Below the pieces are notes generated by a model. The model did not search any database and was not told the DNA's origin. It saw only the letters and a program-made list of their open reading frames with translations. Below are positions 23,631 to 35,800 of a stretch of 64,000 bases of DNA, piece after piece. The DNA is from Scalesia atractyloides (Eukaryota > Streptophyta > Magnoliopsida > Asterales > Asteraceae). Every line of letters begins with the position of its first letter. Positions within the stretch are counted from its first letter, which is position 1. The stretch lies in assembly GCA_947069175.1 (NCBI GenBank), contig CAMTDV010000003.1:31219353-31283352 (forward strand). Direction: 5' to 3'. A program made the translations under genes and the position numbers.

Positions 23631-24235
23631 GATGACACATTGTATGCTGTATAAAACAATAGCAAAATAGCATTGTCTGTAAAATCACAATTGTAGGGTT
23701 TACTAGACATTTAAAAGAATGGTGGGATAATTATATTAAACAAGAAAATCAAGCCTAGATTTATAGTCATGTTAAGACAGAATATGACATAAATGTTTCT
23801 GACACAGTTTATACTCTAATAATAATTATAGAACAATTTACTCGATGGTGGTCAAAATCTTAATCACTAAGAACATTATTAAACAGTTTTAGCTGGACCA
23901 CTTCAATATCTTTTCGGTGGTATAAAGATTTATTTGTAAGCAAAGTCTATGTAATCCCAATTCCAAAAGTTGCTGCAAAGATGAAAAATTATTTGAAGTT
24001 ATGAAGATTGTGAAAGTTGCTACAAAGATGAAAAATCAGATAATGAAATGATTTATAAAATCAAATCACAGTTCCAAAATAATGAGATCAAGTGATATTA
24101 ATGTTATAAAGAGTAAAACCTTGGAAGATATTCCTCAAAAGTTAAGGACCATAAAGAAAAGATACAATTCTATGACATAACTTACCAAAAAAGAAGAAGA
24201 ATTCTAGAAGAAGTAGAAAAACCTTATTTATGAAA
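23300..24235 (+). pseudogene. Endogenous caulimovirid (pararetrovirus) capsid-like remnant
   Basis: Short readable pieces are RIYYYPRPTPKDALHEEQEY (about 23461-23520), then after a TA microsatellite GFTRHLKEWWDNYIKQENQ (about 23698-23755), EYDINVSDTVYTL (23780-23815) and RWYKDLFVSKVYVIPIPK (23920-23970). The order and the WWDNY and RWYKD...F.SK blocks recall capsid-region sequences of endogenous plant pararetroviruses; this rests on memory of the family. Stops and frame changes are frequent and no movement-protein or RT remnant follows, so it is a dead fragment. A rare gag-like retrotransposon protein is the alternative. Confidence 0.4.
23546..23630. repeat. (TA)n microsatellite
   Basis: About 85 bp of near-pure TA interrupts the capsid-like remnant. 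Confidence 0.9.
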
Positions 24236-25357
24236 TATGTTCATAAATATTTGTATATCCACCGGCAAACTTGACACTACCCCTACACCATCAAAAGTGC
24301 ACCGTATCTCATATTTTGTGTCACACCCCAACCGATGATGGAAACATTGTAGTTAGATGAAAACGAGATTGCAATGGACTTTAAAACGACTAATTGTGAC
24401 AATATTTTGATAACTCAAATTTCATTATACTAAAATGGAAATACATTTTTCGAAATGGAAAATACAACAATTTGGCAAATAACATAACAACATGAAGCAA
24501 AATATGTAAATTAAAGTCTAGGTACGTTTCTAATCCACCTTAAGTACTTTTCTTCCATCATCATCAACTAGATTCCCACAACATGTATTAAAATAAAGAT
24601 CAACAAAAGTTGGCAAGTGTGCATGTTTAATTACATAACATAAATGTGAATAAAAGTGGTCTCATATCCAACATGGTAATTTGCATATATTTGTGTTATC
24701 ATACTAACATGTGTTAACTATATGAAACCAAAGTGTACCGCAAACGTGCATACTGTTGTCGCCGAAACAAAAGGTTGTAAAATAGTTTACTTAACAATAC
24801 CACAAGGATACAGGCGGTGTGTTAATCCTATAGTGCTATAATTATTAAGATAGGCTAGCAAAGTTAATGAGCATATGGACACAAGTATACATAGCATGTG
24901 ATAATAAGAATAATACACGTATCATGTTTTAACGGATAGAGTATGATTATAACGAGTTTAAATGTTATTGTGATTTATATAAATATACATGTTGCACCCA
25001 AAGTGTATAAAACGGAAAATGGGATCCAGTATACTCACGATTTTGCGTAGAAATTCTGCGTATGTGAGTTGAAACGTATGGGAGTCGAGAACACCGAAGT
25101 TACCCTACATTAGGGAAAAGAAGGGGTGTGGAATTATGGAATTTATGGAGAGTTCGGATTCACAATTTAATAATAACAAAAGTATGTATGTAATGAAACT
25201 AATATCTTGTCTAAATGTGGACACTAAGTTTCCATGTGTTTTTCATGGGTTCTAACTTGCCCATTAGAATAAAAAAAAAAAGAAAAAGTTTAGAACTAAG
25301 ATAGTATAACCTAAGTTCTTAACATCTAACCATAATTCAGTTAGTATCAAGATTTCG

Positions 25358-25361
<4 letters not shown>

Positions 25362-25392
<31 letters not shown>
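25362..25392. repeat. (TA)n microsatellite
   Basis: A 31-bp TA run inside the old Gypsy LTR. Confidence 0.9.
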
Positions 25393-25395
<3 letters not shown>

Positions 25396-26561
25396 ATAGT
25401 GTAGTCTATCATGTATCATCATTATAATCATATAAGTCAAGCATGGAGGTAAGAGTAACATCATTGTATGATTCATCAAAGCACAAGGTCATCAACTTAG
25501 TTGATGACCCGGTTGGTCATGAATAAGAAATACATATAACGAACTAGTTTGTCAAGTAGTCAAGTAAGGATAACCCATGCGTGTCATGCCCAACATGGCA
25601 AATGTTGGAGGCGAGGTAGGGTTATGTTACTTTGATTCTTGGAAGCTACTTGATGTCACTTGTAAAAAGGTGTGAACAAGTGAGATTTTGTGGAACTAAT
25701 TCGGATAGCCAAAGCTTCCATGGTTCACACAACAACTCATGCACAAGTCTTTCAACATAAAGGGTTGAAGCTTGGATGGTTTTGGAAAACTTAGAACATT
25801 TAGGCAGAATTTAAATAAGATTTAAACTTGTGTTCTTGGTGGAAATCAACCACAACACAAGCCCACAACTATGAACTAAGTTGGGAGCTTGGTTGGTACA
25901 AGTTTGCACCAAGTTCTAGTGAAATAACTAAGAAATAGAAATATAAATTCTTAACAAAAAGTTTACAACTTTCTTGGTCCTTAATATGGTGAGGTTCCAC
26001 TTTAGTTTGCCAAGGTAAACTTGTGGAAACCTTCCTAGAGGTTATCCAAGAAAGTTAGAGAAGAAAAGAGAGAAAAAAAGTGAAATTGTGAGTGGAAACT
26101 CACTGTGAACAATCTGGAGTTCACTGTTTGCAGCTTGAACACTTGAGAGAATGTGAGGATTTGAAAGTGACTTGAGTGTGGAAAGGATTTAGGAGTGTTA
26201 GGAGGCTGGTATTTATAAGTTAAAAAAATTAGGATCTAGCATTTCATAAAGTTGTGTTAGTTGGGAGTTGGATTAAAAGTGTAACAAAAGCTTTTAGAAG
26301 CTTCTGTTATGATATGCGCGTACCGGCAAGTCCCACACGAAGGACTTTATTGGCACGAAGGAGGCTCCTTCGTGGGTTGGATGTGACACGAACCAGAGGA
26401 AAGGATACACAAAGGCCACATGCCTTCGTGCATGTGTGTGTGCGGCGAAAAAGAGAGGATGGGCGAAGGAGAAGGGGTGGAAAACCTTTTTTGGGCTTAT
26501 TGGTACGTGTGGAAAAAGGGACAAAAGAAAGGCAGGAAGGCCATCTTTGTCCCATTTCATC

Positions 26562-26581
26562 ATCATTATTATTATTATTAC

Positions 26582-26646
<65 letters not shown>
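26562..26646. repeat. (ATT)n microsatellite
   Basis: About 85 bp of ATT with one interruption. It generates poly-Leu, poly-Asn, poly-Ile and poly-Tyr frames that are artefacts. Confidence 0.95.
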
Positions 26647-26647
<1 letters not shown>

Positions 26648-26997
26648 GTGGTACCAAGACCACCAAGGTTATAGGTTGGGCTAGTTCGTGCCAGTTTTTC
26701 ATATTAGGCCTATTTCAAGAACTAAATGTAACGGCGTATTTAATAAGTATGGATCACGTCCCAAAATATAAACACAAGTATTCGAGTATCAGTTGAGTGT
26801 ATAAGTTCGTATGCCAATTTTGTATCATCTAACACAAATATATAATATGTTATAAAAATGAAATTTTATTAAGATCAAAGACTCAGATTACAAGATTTGA
26901 AATGAAATACCAATACGATATAGTTATAAGTTCCCAAAAAAATAGAAGTTACAAATACACTTTCTAAATAAGGAAGTACAAAATGCGAAGCGTTACA

Positions 26998-27012
26998 GTC
27001 TCCCCTACTTTA
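26998..27012 (-). promoter_or_regulatory. Polypurine tract of the old Gypsy element
   Basis: Minus-strand TAAAGTAGGGGAGAC stands directly before the LTR start TGTAACGC. Confidence 0.65.
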
Positions 27013-27019
27013 GTAAATT

Positions 27020-27723
27020 TCGTCCCAAAATTTATTCAAGAGTAAGACTTAATGAACATATGCGGATGCTTGGTCTTCATATCACTTTCGAGTTCCCAAG
27101 TAGATTAAGTGCCACGTTTTCCTTCCTATCGCACCTTGACTAAGGGAATCTAAATGCGCCTAAGTTGCTTGGTTCATCGGTCCATGATTTCGACCGGTTT
27201 TTCAACGAATCGCAAGGACTCGTTGATTTGCCAGTTGTCCACTGGAACTTGAAGTCCTTTATCAGCTAGACACTTTTTGAGATTCGAAACGTGAAATGTT
27301 GGATGGACGTTGTTAAGGTCTTGAGATAATTCCATTTGATACGCTACTTTGCCAATTCTTTTGAGAATCTTGAAGGGACCTACGAAGCGAGGAGCGAGTT
27401 TGCCAGTCTTACAAAATCAAACAACTCCTTTCCAAGGGATACCTTGAGGTGTACATAATTGCCAACATTAAATTCCAACGGTTTGCGACGTTTATCGGCG
27501 TAGCTCTTTCGTCGGCTTTTAGCTTTGAGGAGGTTTTAACGACTTTTTTGGATCTTGTCCGTCGTCTCTTGTATGAGCTCGGGACTTGTGATTCGTGCTT
27601 CGCTGATCTCGTGCCAACAAATAGGTGAACGACACTTACGACCACATAGTGCTTCAAAAGGAGATATTTGAATACTGGAGTGATAGTTGTTATTGTACGA
27701 GAATTCTATCAAAGGTAAATTAC
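27020..27723 (-). pseudogene. Gypsy integrase C-terminus with chromodomain-like tail
   Basis: Minus-strand reading gives KSYADKRRKPLEFNVGNYV, then after a frameshift near 27410 APRFVGPFKILKRIGKVAYQ, NNVHPTFHVSNLKKCLADK, FVEKPVEIMDR and finally WELESDMKTKHPHMF. These are the GPF/Y-type module and the divergent chromodomain tail of plant chromoviruses. Stops lie at about 27175, 27160 and 27120. The upstream part continues at 37470 across the inserted element. Confidence 0.8.
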
Positions 27724-29857
27724 TGTGACAAATGGCAAATAACCGGTGATTCCGTACAATTTAATCACTATTTTTACTTCAAAATCTCATGCATATTATC
27801 GGAATTTAATTTCATAACTAAGTCGTACGTCATATCCTAAGTATTAGGGAAAATAAATCAGATCATAACATATACTGGTTTCCGTTACGACGTGGAACAA
27901 ACCAAATAATGCCCTAAAAGTGTTGATAGAAAGTGTTGGGCACACTATTTGCGGTGGCACTATTTGTGCCGGCAAAACCGCTAAAAGAAATTAGAACAGC
28001 GAATAACGACATGCTAATGCCATACCTGAGTCCATATATAAATGAAAACATTGATATGAGATCAACAATTACAAAAGTACATAACTTTCTGGTACAACGC
28101 CTAAATGGCAAAAAAATGTCCGTTTCGACCAAAAAGGGCGACAAATGTCAGTTTGTCCACAATACTAATTCGGTGGATTCCGGATGTCAGAATAATAACA
28201 AAATAATATTGAACATCTTAAAACAATATGAGAATAGCAAAAATGCATAAAAGACATCATTTCCGGTCATTCGACAAACAGTGCACAACTCGATCGGAAG
28301 GCGACCGTTTGTCGAAACGACAAACATTTTAGTGGCTGATAGCCTCATTCATGCATCTAGCGAACTAGTTATGCATAATTTTAGATTAGAAGTGCACTAA
28401 ATAAACACCAAGACAATTGTCATGGTCAAAAGGACAAGCTTCCGGTACTAAATAATAAAGTTCGTTTATTAGCAAATATTGTGTCGATGAACGAACTAAC
28501 GACATTTTCGTCATCTGAAACTTACATAAAATTATCAGGCGGATTAATTATCATAGAATAACACTCTAAACCCTAAGTATATACCATAGATTAAAGATCA
28601 ACCCCCTAATCACAACACTTAACTTATTGACTAAAATATCTAATAAATTAACATGTGTTATAAAAAAAAATCTTACACTTTACCCCTCTTCATATTGACG
28701 GTTTCAAGTGGGTCCCACACCCACTTGATTCTTGTTGAAAATGTGAGATTTGGAGGCATGGTGTTGATTTGTGTTGTGACTTGAAAGATGGTAAATATAT
28801 ATCATCACCTACACTAGACTTTCTATCATTTTTCACTTCAAAAAAAATTGCAACCATCACCTCCTTCCCCCTCATACCCACGGCTACCATCACCACCACA
28901 ACACCACCGTTAAGCCACCATAAACCACCACATTAAACTCACTTTAAAGAATTTTCAAGACCATCCAATATGCTAACAAAGGTGGAGGACCATTAGGGCT
29001 TCTTTGGAGCTTCATTTTCCTTCTAGATCATCACTAACTTTGTGCACCTATTGTAAGCCAAATCCCTTCATATTCTAGTTTATTATTATGTCTAGTTTCA
29101 TAAAGTACAAGTTGATCATCTTGAAGATGAAGAAAAGATAACCCAAAAACCCTAACTCACACCCTAATAATAACACTAAATATGGTTTATTTTGTGTTGA
29201 TCATGTATTTATATGTTAACTAGTTAGCATGATGGTGTTGTTTATGTTAAAGTAAGGTGCAAAACTTAGATGATATTGTATGAACAAGTATGAAAATGAG
29301 GATTTAAACATGATAATGTTTAAATCTAAGCAAGATCATCAACTACATCATCCATGAAGATTACTACATCCTAAAAATAATTTTAATACATATGGGTGAT
29401 TTTTATAAGAAATAAAATTATGATTTAAGATGTAACCATCTTAAAAAGTGTAGTAATCATAGGGGTTTAAAACAATGGACTTGGTCTAATGATGTAACAA
29501 AAATGATGAGTTAAAAATGCTAATGAATATTGAAATCACATTACATTTTTAGTACGATTTTGACTACAAAAATGCCATGGATGATGATACACATAAGTTG
29601 TAAACAAATAATATGAAAGCATGAAATAAATTATTGATCTTGATTATGAGTTTAAACAGGGTTTAAATACGTTTTAAAAACGTGGAAAACTCCATAGTTT
29701 AGGGGAAACTATGGCGAAATTTTCTAAAAATCTAATCACGATTAAGATATGATTAACGGGATGATTAGCGAGACTAAACGCGATTAGTAACTTAAATCGT
29801 CATCAAGTAAGTTTTAATGACAAGGGTTAAACCCTAAACACTCAAGTGTTCAACAAG

Positions 29858-29906
<49 letters not shown>

Positions 29907-30285
29907 TTACAAGTAAAGATAAGTAACCTTTAAAAATATATATATAGTTACTTATGGAAATAAAAATATGTATAAACATTTTGTCACCAAGAATTTTGTA
30001 TAAATACATGTGTATTGTATGCGTAAGTATTTAGAAGCTTAGGGTATTCACCATAAAATACCCAACTATATACAAAATATTACAAACATTTGAAAATAAT
30101 ACCAAGTGTTGGTGACTCCAGCAAATACATTTTACAATACGTCGGAACAATAATCGGACAAACGAAGCAATGTGGACGATGGGCGAACGTTCACAATGAC
30201 ACGGTCGCGTCGTCGACCAAAGAATAAATCGCCAACACAAAGAGTTATTACGACGATGGACGATTGTCGGCAAGAAAAAGCATGT
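27724..30285 (+). repeat. Truncated 5' LTR of the nested Gypsy element
   Basis: Aligns with 32890-35625. Differences include many substitutions and about 230 bp present only in the 3' copy (about 33360-33590). It contains a conserved inverted repeat TTCGACAAAC/GTTTGTCGAA (28270-28279 and 28307-28316) and a TA run (29859-29908). The junction with RT is at GCATGT (30280-30285), a sequence shared by the LTR copy (35620-35625) and by RT of the related young element. Confidence 0.85.
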
Positions 30286-31372
30286 GCATTGACTACCGGG
30301 AACCAAACAAGTTAACTATCAAGAACCGGTACCCATTACCAAGGATCAATGATTTATTCGATCTGTTGCAAGGGTCGAGTTTCTACTCAAAGATTGATTT
30401 AAGATCCGGGTATCATTATTTAAGAATTCAAGAGAAGAGTATTCCTAAGACGGCGTTTAGGACTCGTTACTGTCATTACGAGTTCCTTGTTATGCCTTTT
30501 GGCCTAACAAATGCCCCTGCAGTGTTTACGGATTTGATGAACCGGGCATGTAAACCATACCGACAAGTTGTGATCGTTTTTATAGATGACATATTGATAT
30601 ACTCTCGAACTGAGGAAGAACACGACCAACACTTGAGAACTATACTGGAGTTGCTAAAGAAGGAGCAATTATATGCTAAGTTCTCGAAATGCGAATTTTG
30701 GATTCGCGAAGTACAATTTCTCGGTCACGTGGTGAACGAGAATGGAATACATGTTTACCCTTCAAAAATCGAGGCTATAAAGTACTGGACCACGCCAAGA
30801 ACCCCCACAGAAATACGATAATTCCTAGGTTTAGTGGGATATTACAGAAGATTTATTGAGAACTTCTCAAAAGTTGCTCAGCCGCTAACCTCGCTTACAC
30901 AGAAAGATAGAAAGTTTGATTAGGGAGAAAAGCAAGAATCAGCATTTCAAGTCTTAAAGGAGAAATTGTGTAACGCACCGATATTATCATTCCCAGACGG
31001 TCGGTACCGATGACTTTGTGGTGTACTGTGATGCATCGCATCAAGGCTTGGGTTGCGTGTTAATGCAACATGAAAAAGTCATTGCGTACGCGTCGCGTTA
31101 GCTGAAAGTTCACGACAGGAATTATACCACGCATGACCTAGAATTAGGCGCAGTGGTATTTTCCTTGAAGATCTGGCGTCATTATTTATGTGGCACTAAG
31201 CGGATCATAAAAGTCTTCAACATATATTCAATCAAAAGAACTGAATATGCGCCAACGACGTTGGGTGGAACTGTTGAATGATTATGACTGTGAGATCAAG
31301 TGTCACCGGGCAAGGCAAATGTTGTGGCAGATGCCTTGAGCAGGAAAGAACGAATTAAAGCATTACGAGTAT
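30280..31372 (+). pseudogene. Gypsy RT and RNase H remnant
   Basis: The RT reads from CIDYREPNKLTIKNRYPLPR through SKIDLRSGYHY (first catalytic Asp), MPFGLTNAPAVF and VFIDDILIYSR (Asp-Asp pair), to a TAA at 30820-30822. Homology goes on in the same frame past TAG at about 30922 to PILSFPDG. A frameshift near 31005 then leads to the RNase H segment FVVYCDASHQGLGCVLMQ and NYTTHDLELGAVVFSLK. A deletion near 31200 removes part of RNase H. The N-terminal part of RT is absent because of the LTR fusion. Confidence 0.85.
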
Positions 31373-32853
31373 GAGCTTTAGAAATGACGATCCAGACAAA
31401 CTTACAGCTCAAGTGCATGATGCACAACAAGAAGCTTTAAAACCAGAAAACATTCCAGCGGAATCATTATGGGGAATGGAAAAACAATTAGAACCGAACA
31501 AGGATGGAACTTTATATCTCATAGGAAGGATCTGGATTCCCTATTATGGCGATTTGCGAGACATGGTGCTGGATGAAGCACACAAGTCCAAGTACTCGAT
31601 ACACCTAGGATCTGATTAAATGTACCAGGATCTAAAAGAGTATTATTGGTGGCCTAATCTCAAGGGAGATATTGCGACCTATGTTGGAAATGTCTAACTT
31701 GTGCGAAGGTCAAGGCCTGATACCAAAAACCATCTGGTCTATTACAACAACTTGAGATCCCTGTTTGGAAGTGGGAACAGATATCAATGGATTTCATTAC
31801 AAAACTACCCCGGTCCTCTCGAGGTCATGACATGATCTGGGTTATCATTGGTCAGTTAACCAAATCAGCTCACTTCCTACTCATCTGTGAGAAAGAGATT
31901 ATCGAGAAGTTGTCTGAATTGTATCTAAAAGAAATCGTGGCACGTCATGGAGTGCCAATCTCAATAATCTCTGATAGAGATGGTCGCTTTGTGTCACAGA
32001 TTTGGCAATCATTTCAAAATTCATTTGGTTCTCGCTTAGATTTAAGCACAGCCTTTCACCCACAGACTGATGGTCAAAGAGAGCGAACCATCCAAACGTT
32101 GGAAGACATGCTTCGGGCCTGTGTGATGGATTCAGGCAGAAACTGGGATAATCATTTACCATTGGTAGAGTTTTCCTACAATAATAGTTATCACACCAGT
32201 ATCAAGGCCGCACCATTTGAAGCACTATATAGACGAAAGTGCCAATCTCCGCTTTGTTGGGCGGAAGTCGGTGATAGACAACTCATTGGTCCCGAACTAG
32301 TACAAGAGACCACAGACAAAATATTCAAGAACTGTGAGTGTATCAAAGCGGCCCGAGATAGACAAAAGAGCTACGCAGATGGGAGATGCAAACCATTATC
32401 CTTCGATTTCCAATACAAGGTATTATTAAAGGTCTCACCTTGAAAAGGCGTAGCTAGATTCGGGAAGCGTGGAAAACTAAACCCAAGATATATTGGACCT
32501 TTTGAAATTCTGGCAAAGATCGGTACAGTGGCTTACAAGTTGAAACTGCAAGAGGAAGTCAATAATGTACACGACACATTTCATGTGTCTAATCTTAAGA
32601 GAAGTCCGACTAATGACACAGTTATCATTCCAGCGGATGAGATTCATGTTGATGACAAACTTCAATTTACCAAAGAACTAGTTGAAGTCATGGACTGGAA
32701 AGTCCAAAAGACGAGAAGAAGCCAAATCAAACTGGTAAAAGTTCAATGGAACTCGCGTCATGGTCCCAAGTACACGTCGGAACATGGAGATCAGATCAAG
32801 TCAAAATATCCCCACCTGTTCAGGAAGACTCCGTCAGAGGATGCCTTAAACTG
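31371..32853 (+). pseudogene. Gypsy integrase remnant with chromodomain-like tail
   Basis: 31371-31619 gives the RNase H-INT connection and the first His of the zinc-binding domain (HKSKYSIHLGSD). After a stop and a small deletion near 31690, 31787-32443 encodes the core: MDFITKL and SIISDRDGRF hold the two Asp, and ERTIQTLEDML follows the Glu position. A TGA at 32441-32443 is followed by FGKRGKLNPRYIGPFEIL and HDTFHVSNLKRSP. The tail VQWNSRHGPKYTSEHGDQIK is a divergent chromodomain in which the usual Trp-Glu pair is not kept. It ends at 32853. Confidence 0.85.
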
Positions 32854-32871
32854 AATTTTGGGACGCAATTC

Positions 32872-32889
32872 TTTTTAACAGGGAGAGAA
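32872..32889 (+). promoter_or_regulatory. Polypurine tract of the nested Gypsy element
   Basis: TTTTTAACAGGGAGAGAA directly precedes the LTR start TGTGACAAATGG. Confidence 0.7.
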
Positions 32890-35800
32890 TGTGACAAATG
32901 GTCAATAACCAGTAATTCTGTATAATTTAATCACTATTTTTATTTCAAAATCTCATGCATATTATCGTAATTTATTTCATACCTGAGTCGTACGTCATAT
33001 CCTAAGTATTAGGCCAAATAAATCAGATCATAACATATACTGGTTTCCGTTACGACGCGGAACAAACTAAATAATGCCCTAAAAGTGTTGGGCGCACTAT
33101 TTGTGGTGACACTATTTGTGTCGGCAAAACCGCTAAAACAAATCAGAACAGCGAATAACGACATGCTAATGCCATACATGAATCCATATATAAATGAAAA
33201 CATTGATATGAGATCAACCATTACAAAAATACATAACTTTCCGGTACAACACCTAAATTGCAAAAATTGTCCGTTTCGACCAGAAAGGGCGACAAATGTC
33301 AGTTTGTCCGCAATACTAATTCGGTGGATTCCGGATGTCAGACTAATAACAAAACAATAATTCCCAAAGCACAAGGCGACCACCAACACTGAAGTTGCGG
33401 CGTGTTAATGCAAAGAAATTAAACCGAAATGAAAGCATATAAAAGAATAACTAAGTCGATCTAGATCCACGCGTTACGACGACGTAAAAATGTTTAACCA
33501 CGCTTGCACGTGCGCCGTGTTAACTCACAAAATTTAGAACATAACGTAAAACTAAAATTTGCGAAAAATGAAAAGTATAGAGGACTGAACATCCTAAAAC
33601 AATATGAGAATAGCAAAAATGCATAAAAGACATCGTTTACGGTTATTCGACAAACAATGCACAATTCGATCGGAAGGCGATCGTTTGTCGAAACGACTCA
33701 CATTTTAGTGGCCGATAGCCTCACTCATGCATCTAGCGAACTAGTTATGCATATTTTTAGATCAGAAGTGCACTAAATAAATGCCATGACAATTGTGGTG
33801 GTTAAAAGCACAAGCTTCCGGTATCAAATAATAAAGTTCGTTTATTAGCGAATATTGTGTCTATGAACGAACTAAAGACATTTTCGTCATCCGATTATAT
33901 TAAATTATCAAGTGGATTAATTATCATAGAATAATACTCTAAACCCTAATATATACTAAGGATGTAAGATCAACCCCCTAATCACAACACTTAACTTAAT
34001 GACTAAAATATCTAATAAATTAACATTTGTTATAAAAAAATCTTACACTTTACCCCCCCCCCCTTCATAATGACGGTTTCAAGTGGGTCCCAAACCCACT
34101 TGATTCTTGTTGAAAATGTGAGATTTGGAGGCATGGTGTTGATTTGTGTTGTGACTTGAAAGATGGTAAATATATATCATCACCTACACTAGACTTTCTA
34201 TCATTTTTCACTTCAAAAAAAAATTGCAACCATCACCTCCTTCCCCCTCATACCCACGGCTACCATCACCACCATTAAGCCACCATAAACCACCACATTA
34301 CACTCACTTTAAAGAATTTTCAAGACCATCAAAGATGCTAACAAAGGTGGAGGACCATTAGGGCTTCTTTGGAGCTTCATTTTCCTTCTAGATCATCACT
34401 AACTTTTGCACCCATTGTAAGGCAAATCCCTTTATATACTAGTTATTATTATGTCTAGTTTCATAAAGTACAAGTTGATCATCTTGAAGATGAAGAAAAG
34501 ATAACCCAAAAACCCTAACTCACACCTTAATAATAACACTAAATATGGTTTATTTTGTGTTGATCATGTATTTATATGTTAACTAGTTAGCATGATGGTG
34601 TTGTTTATGTTAAAGTAAGTTGTAAAAGTTAGATGATCTTGTATGAACAAGTAAGAAAATGAGGATTAAAACATGATAATGTTTAACTCTAAACAAGATC
34701 ATCAACTACATCACCCATGAAGATTACTACAACCTAAAAATAATTTTACTATATATGGGTGATTTTTATAAGAAATAAACATTATGATTTAAGATGTAAC
34801 CATCTTGAAAAGTGTAGTAATCAAAGGGGTTTAAAACAATGGACTTGGTCTAATGACGTAACAAAAATGGTGAGTTAAAAATGCTAATAAATATTGATAT
34901 CACATTATATTTTTAGAAGATTTTGACTACAAAAATGCCATGGATGATGATACACATAAGTTATAAACAAATAATATGAAAGCTTGAAATAAATTGTTGA
35001 TCTTGATTATGAGTTTAAACAGGGTTTAATACGTTTTAAAAACGTGGAAAACACCATAGTTCAGTGGAAACTATGGCGAAATTTTTTAAAAATCTAATCG
35101 TGAGTAGGATATGATTAACTGGATGATTAGCGAGACTAAACGCGATTAGTAACTTAAATCGTCATTAAATAAGTTTTAATGACAAGAGTTAAACCCTAAA
35201 CACTCAAGTGTTTAACAAGTGTACATATATATATATATATATATATATTTTTTACAAGTAAAGGATAAGTAACCTTTATAAATATATATATAGTTGTGGA
35301 AATAAAAATATGTATACATATTTTGTCATCAAGAATTTTGTATAAATACATGTGTATTGTATGTGTAAGTATTTAGAAGCTTAGGGTATTCACCATAAAA
35401 TACCCAACTATATACAAAATATTACAAACACTTGAAATAATACCAAGTGTTGGTGACTCCAGCAAATACATTTTACAATACGTCGAAACAATAATCGGAA
35501 AAATGAAGCAATGCGGACGATGGCGAACGTTCACAATGACACCATCGCGTCGTCGACCAATGATTAAATCGCCGATGCGAAGAGTTATTAGGACAACAGG
35601 CGATTGTCGACAAGAAAAAGCATGTAATAAATGACGTCGACGACAAGTCTAAAGTATATATTTAGACACTTAACATATATATATATATATTATCGAAATT
35701 GATATCAGGAAAGTTGAAAATATAAAAATATAAGACATATATACTTATACACTAATACTTAGTAAAATTATAAGTATAAGACTGATAAAATAATGGGCTA

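Larger units (their letters stand above)
24319..26997 (-). repeat. Gypsy 3' LTR (about 2.68 kb), minus orientation
   Basis: Plus-strand left end TGTCACACCCCAACCG, right end GCGAAGCGTTACA; in sense it runs TGTAACGC...GGGGTGTGACA. A purine tract follows at the internal side. It contains a TA run (25362-25392), an ATT run (26562-26646), a GGTATTTATAAG TATA-like box at about 26210, and CACACGAAGG repeats at 26330-26370. The partner LTR is not in the window. Confidence 0.75.

Noticed and set aside
26254..26796. 180-aa ORF with a long Leu run and overlapping poly-Asn, poly-Ile and poly-Tyr ORFs
   Set aside because: All arise from the (ATT)n run inside an LTR.
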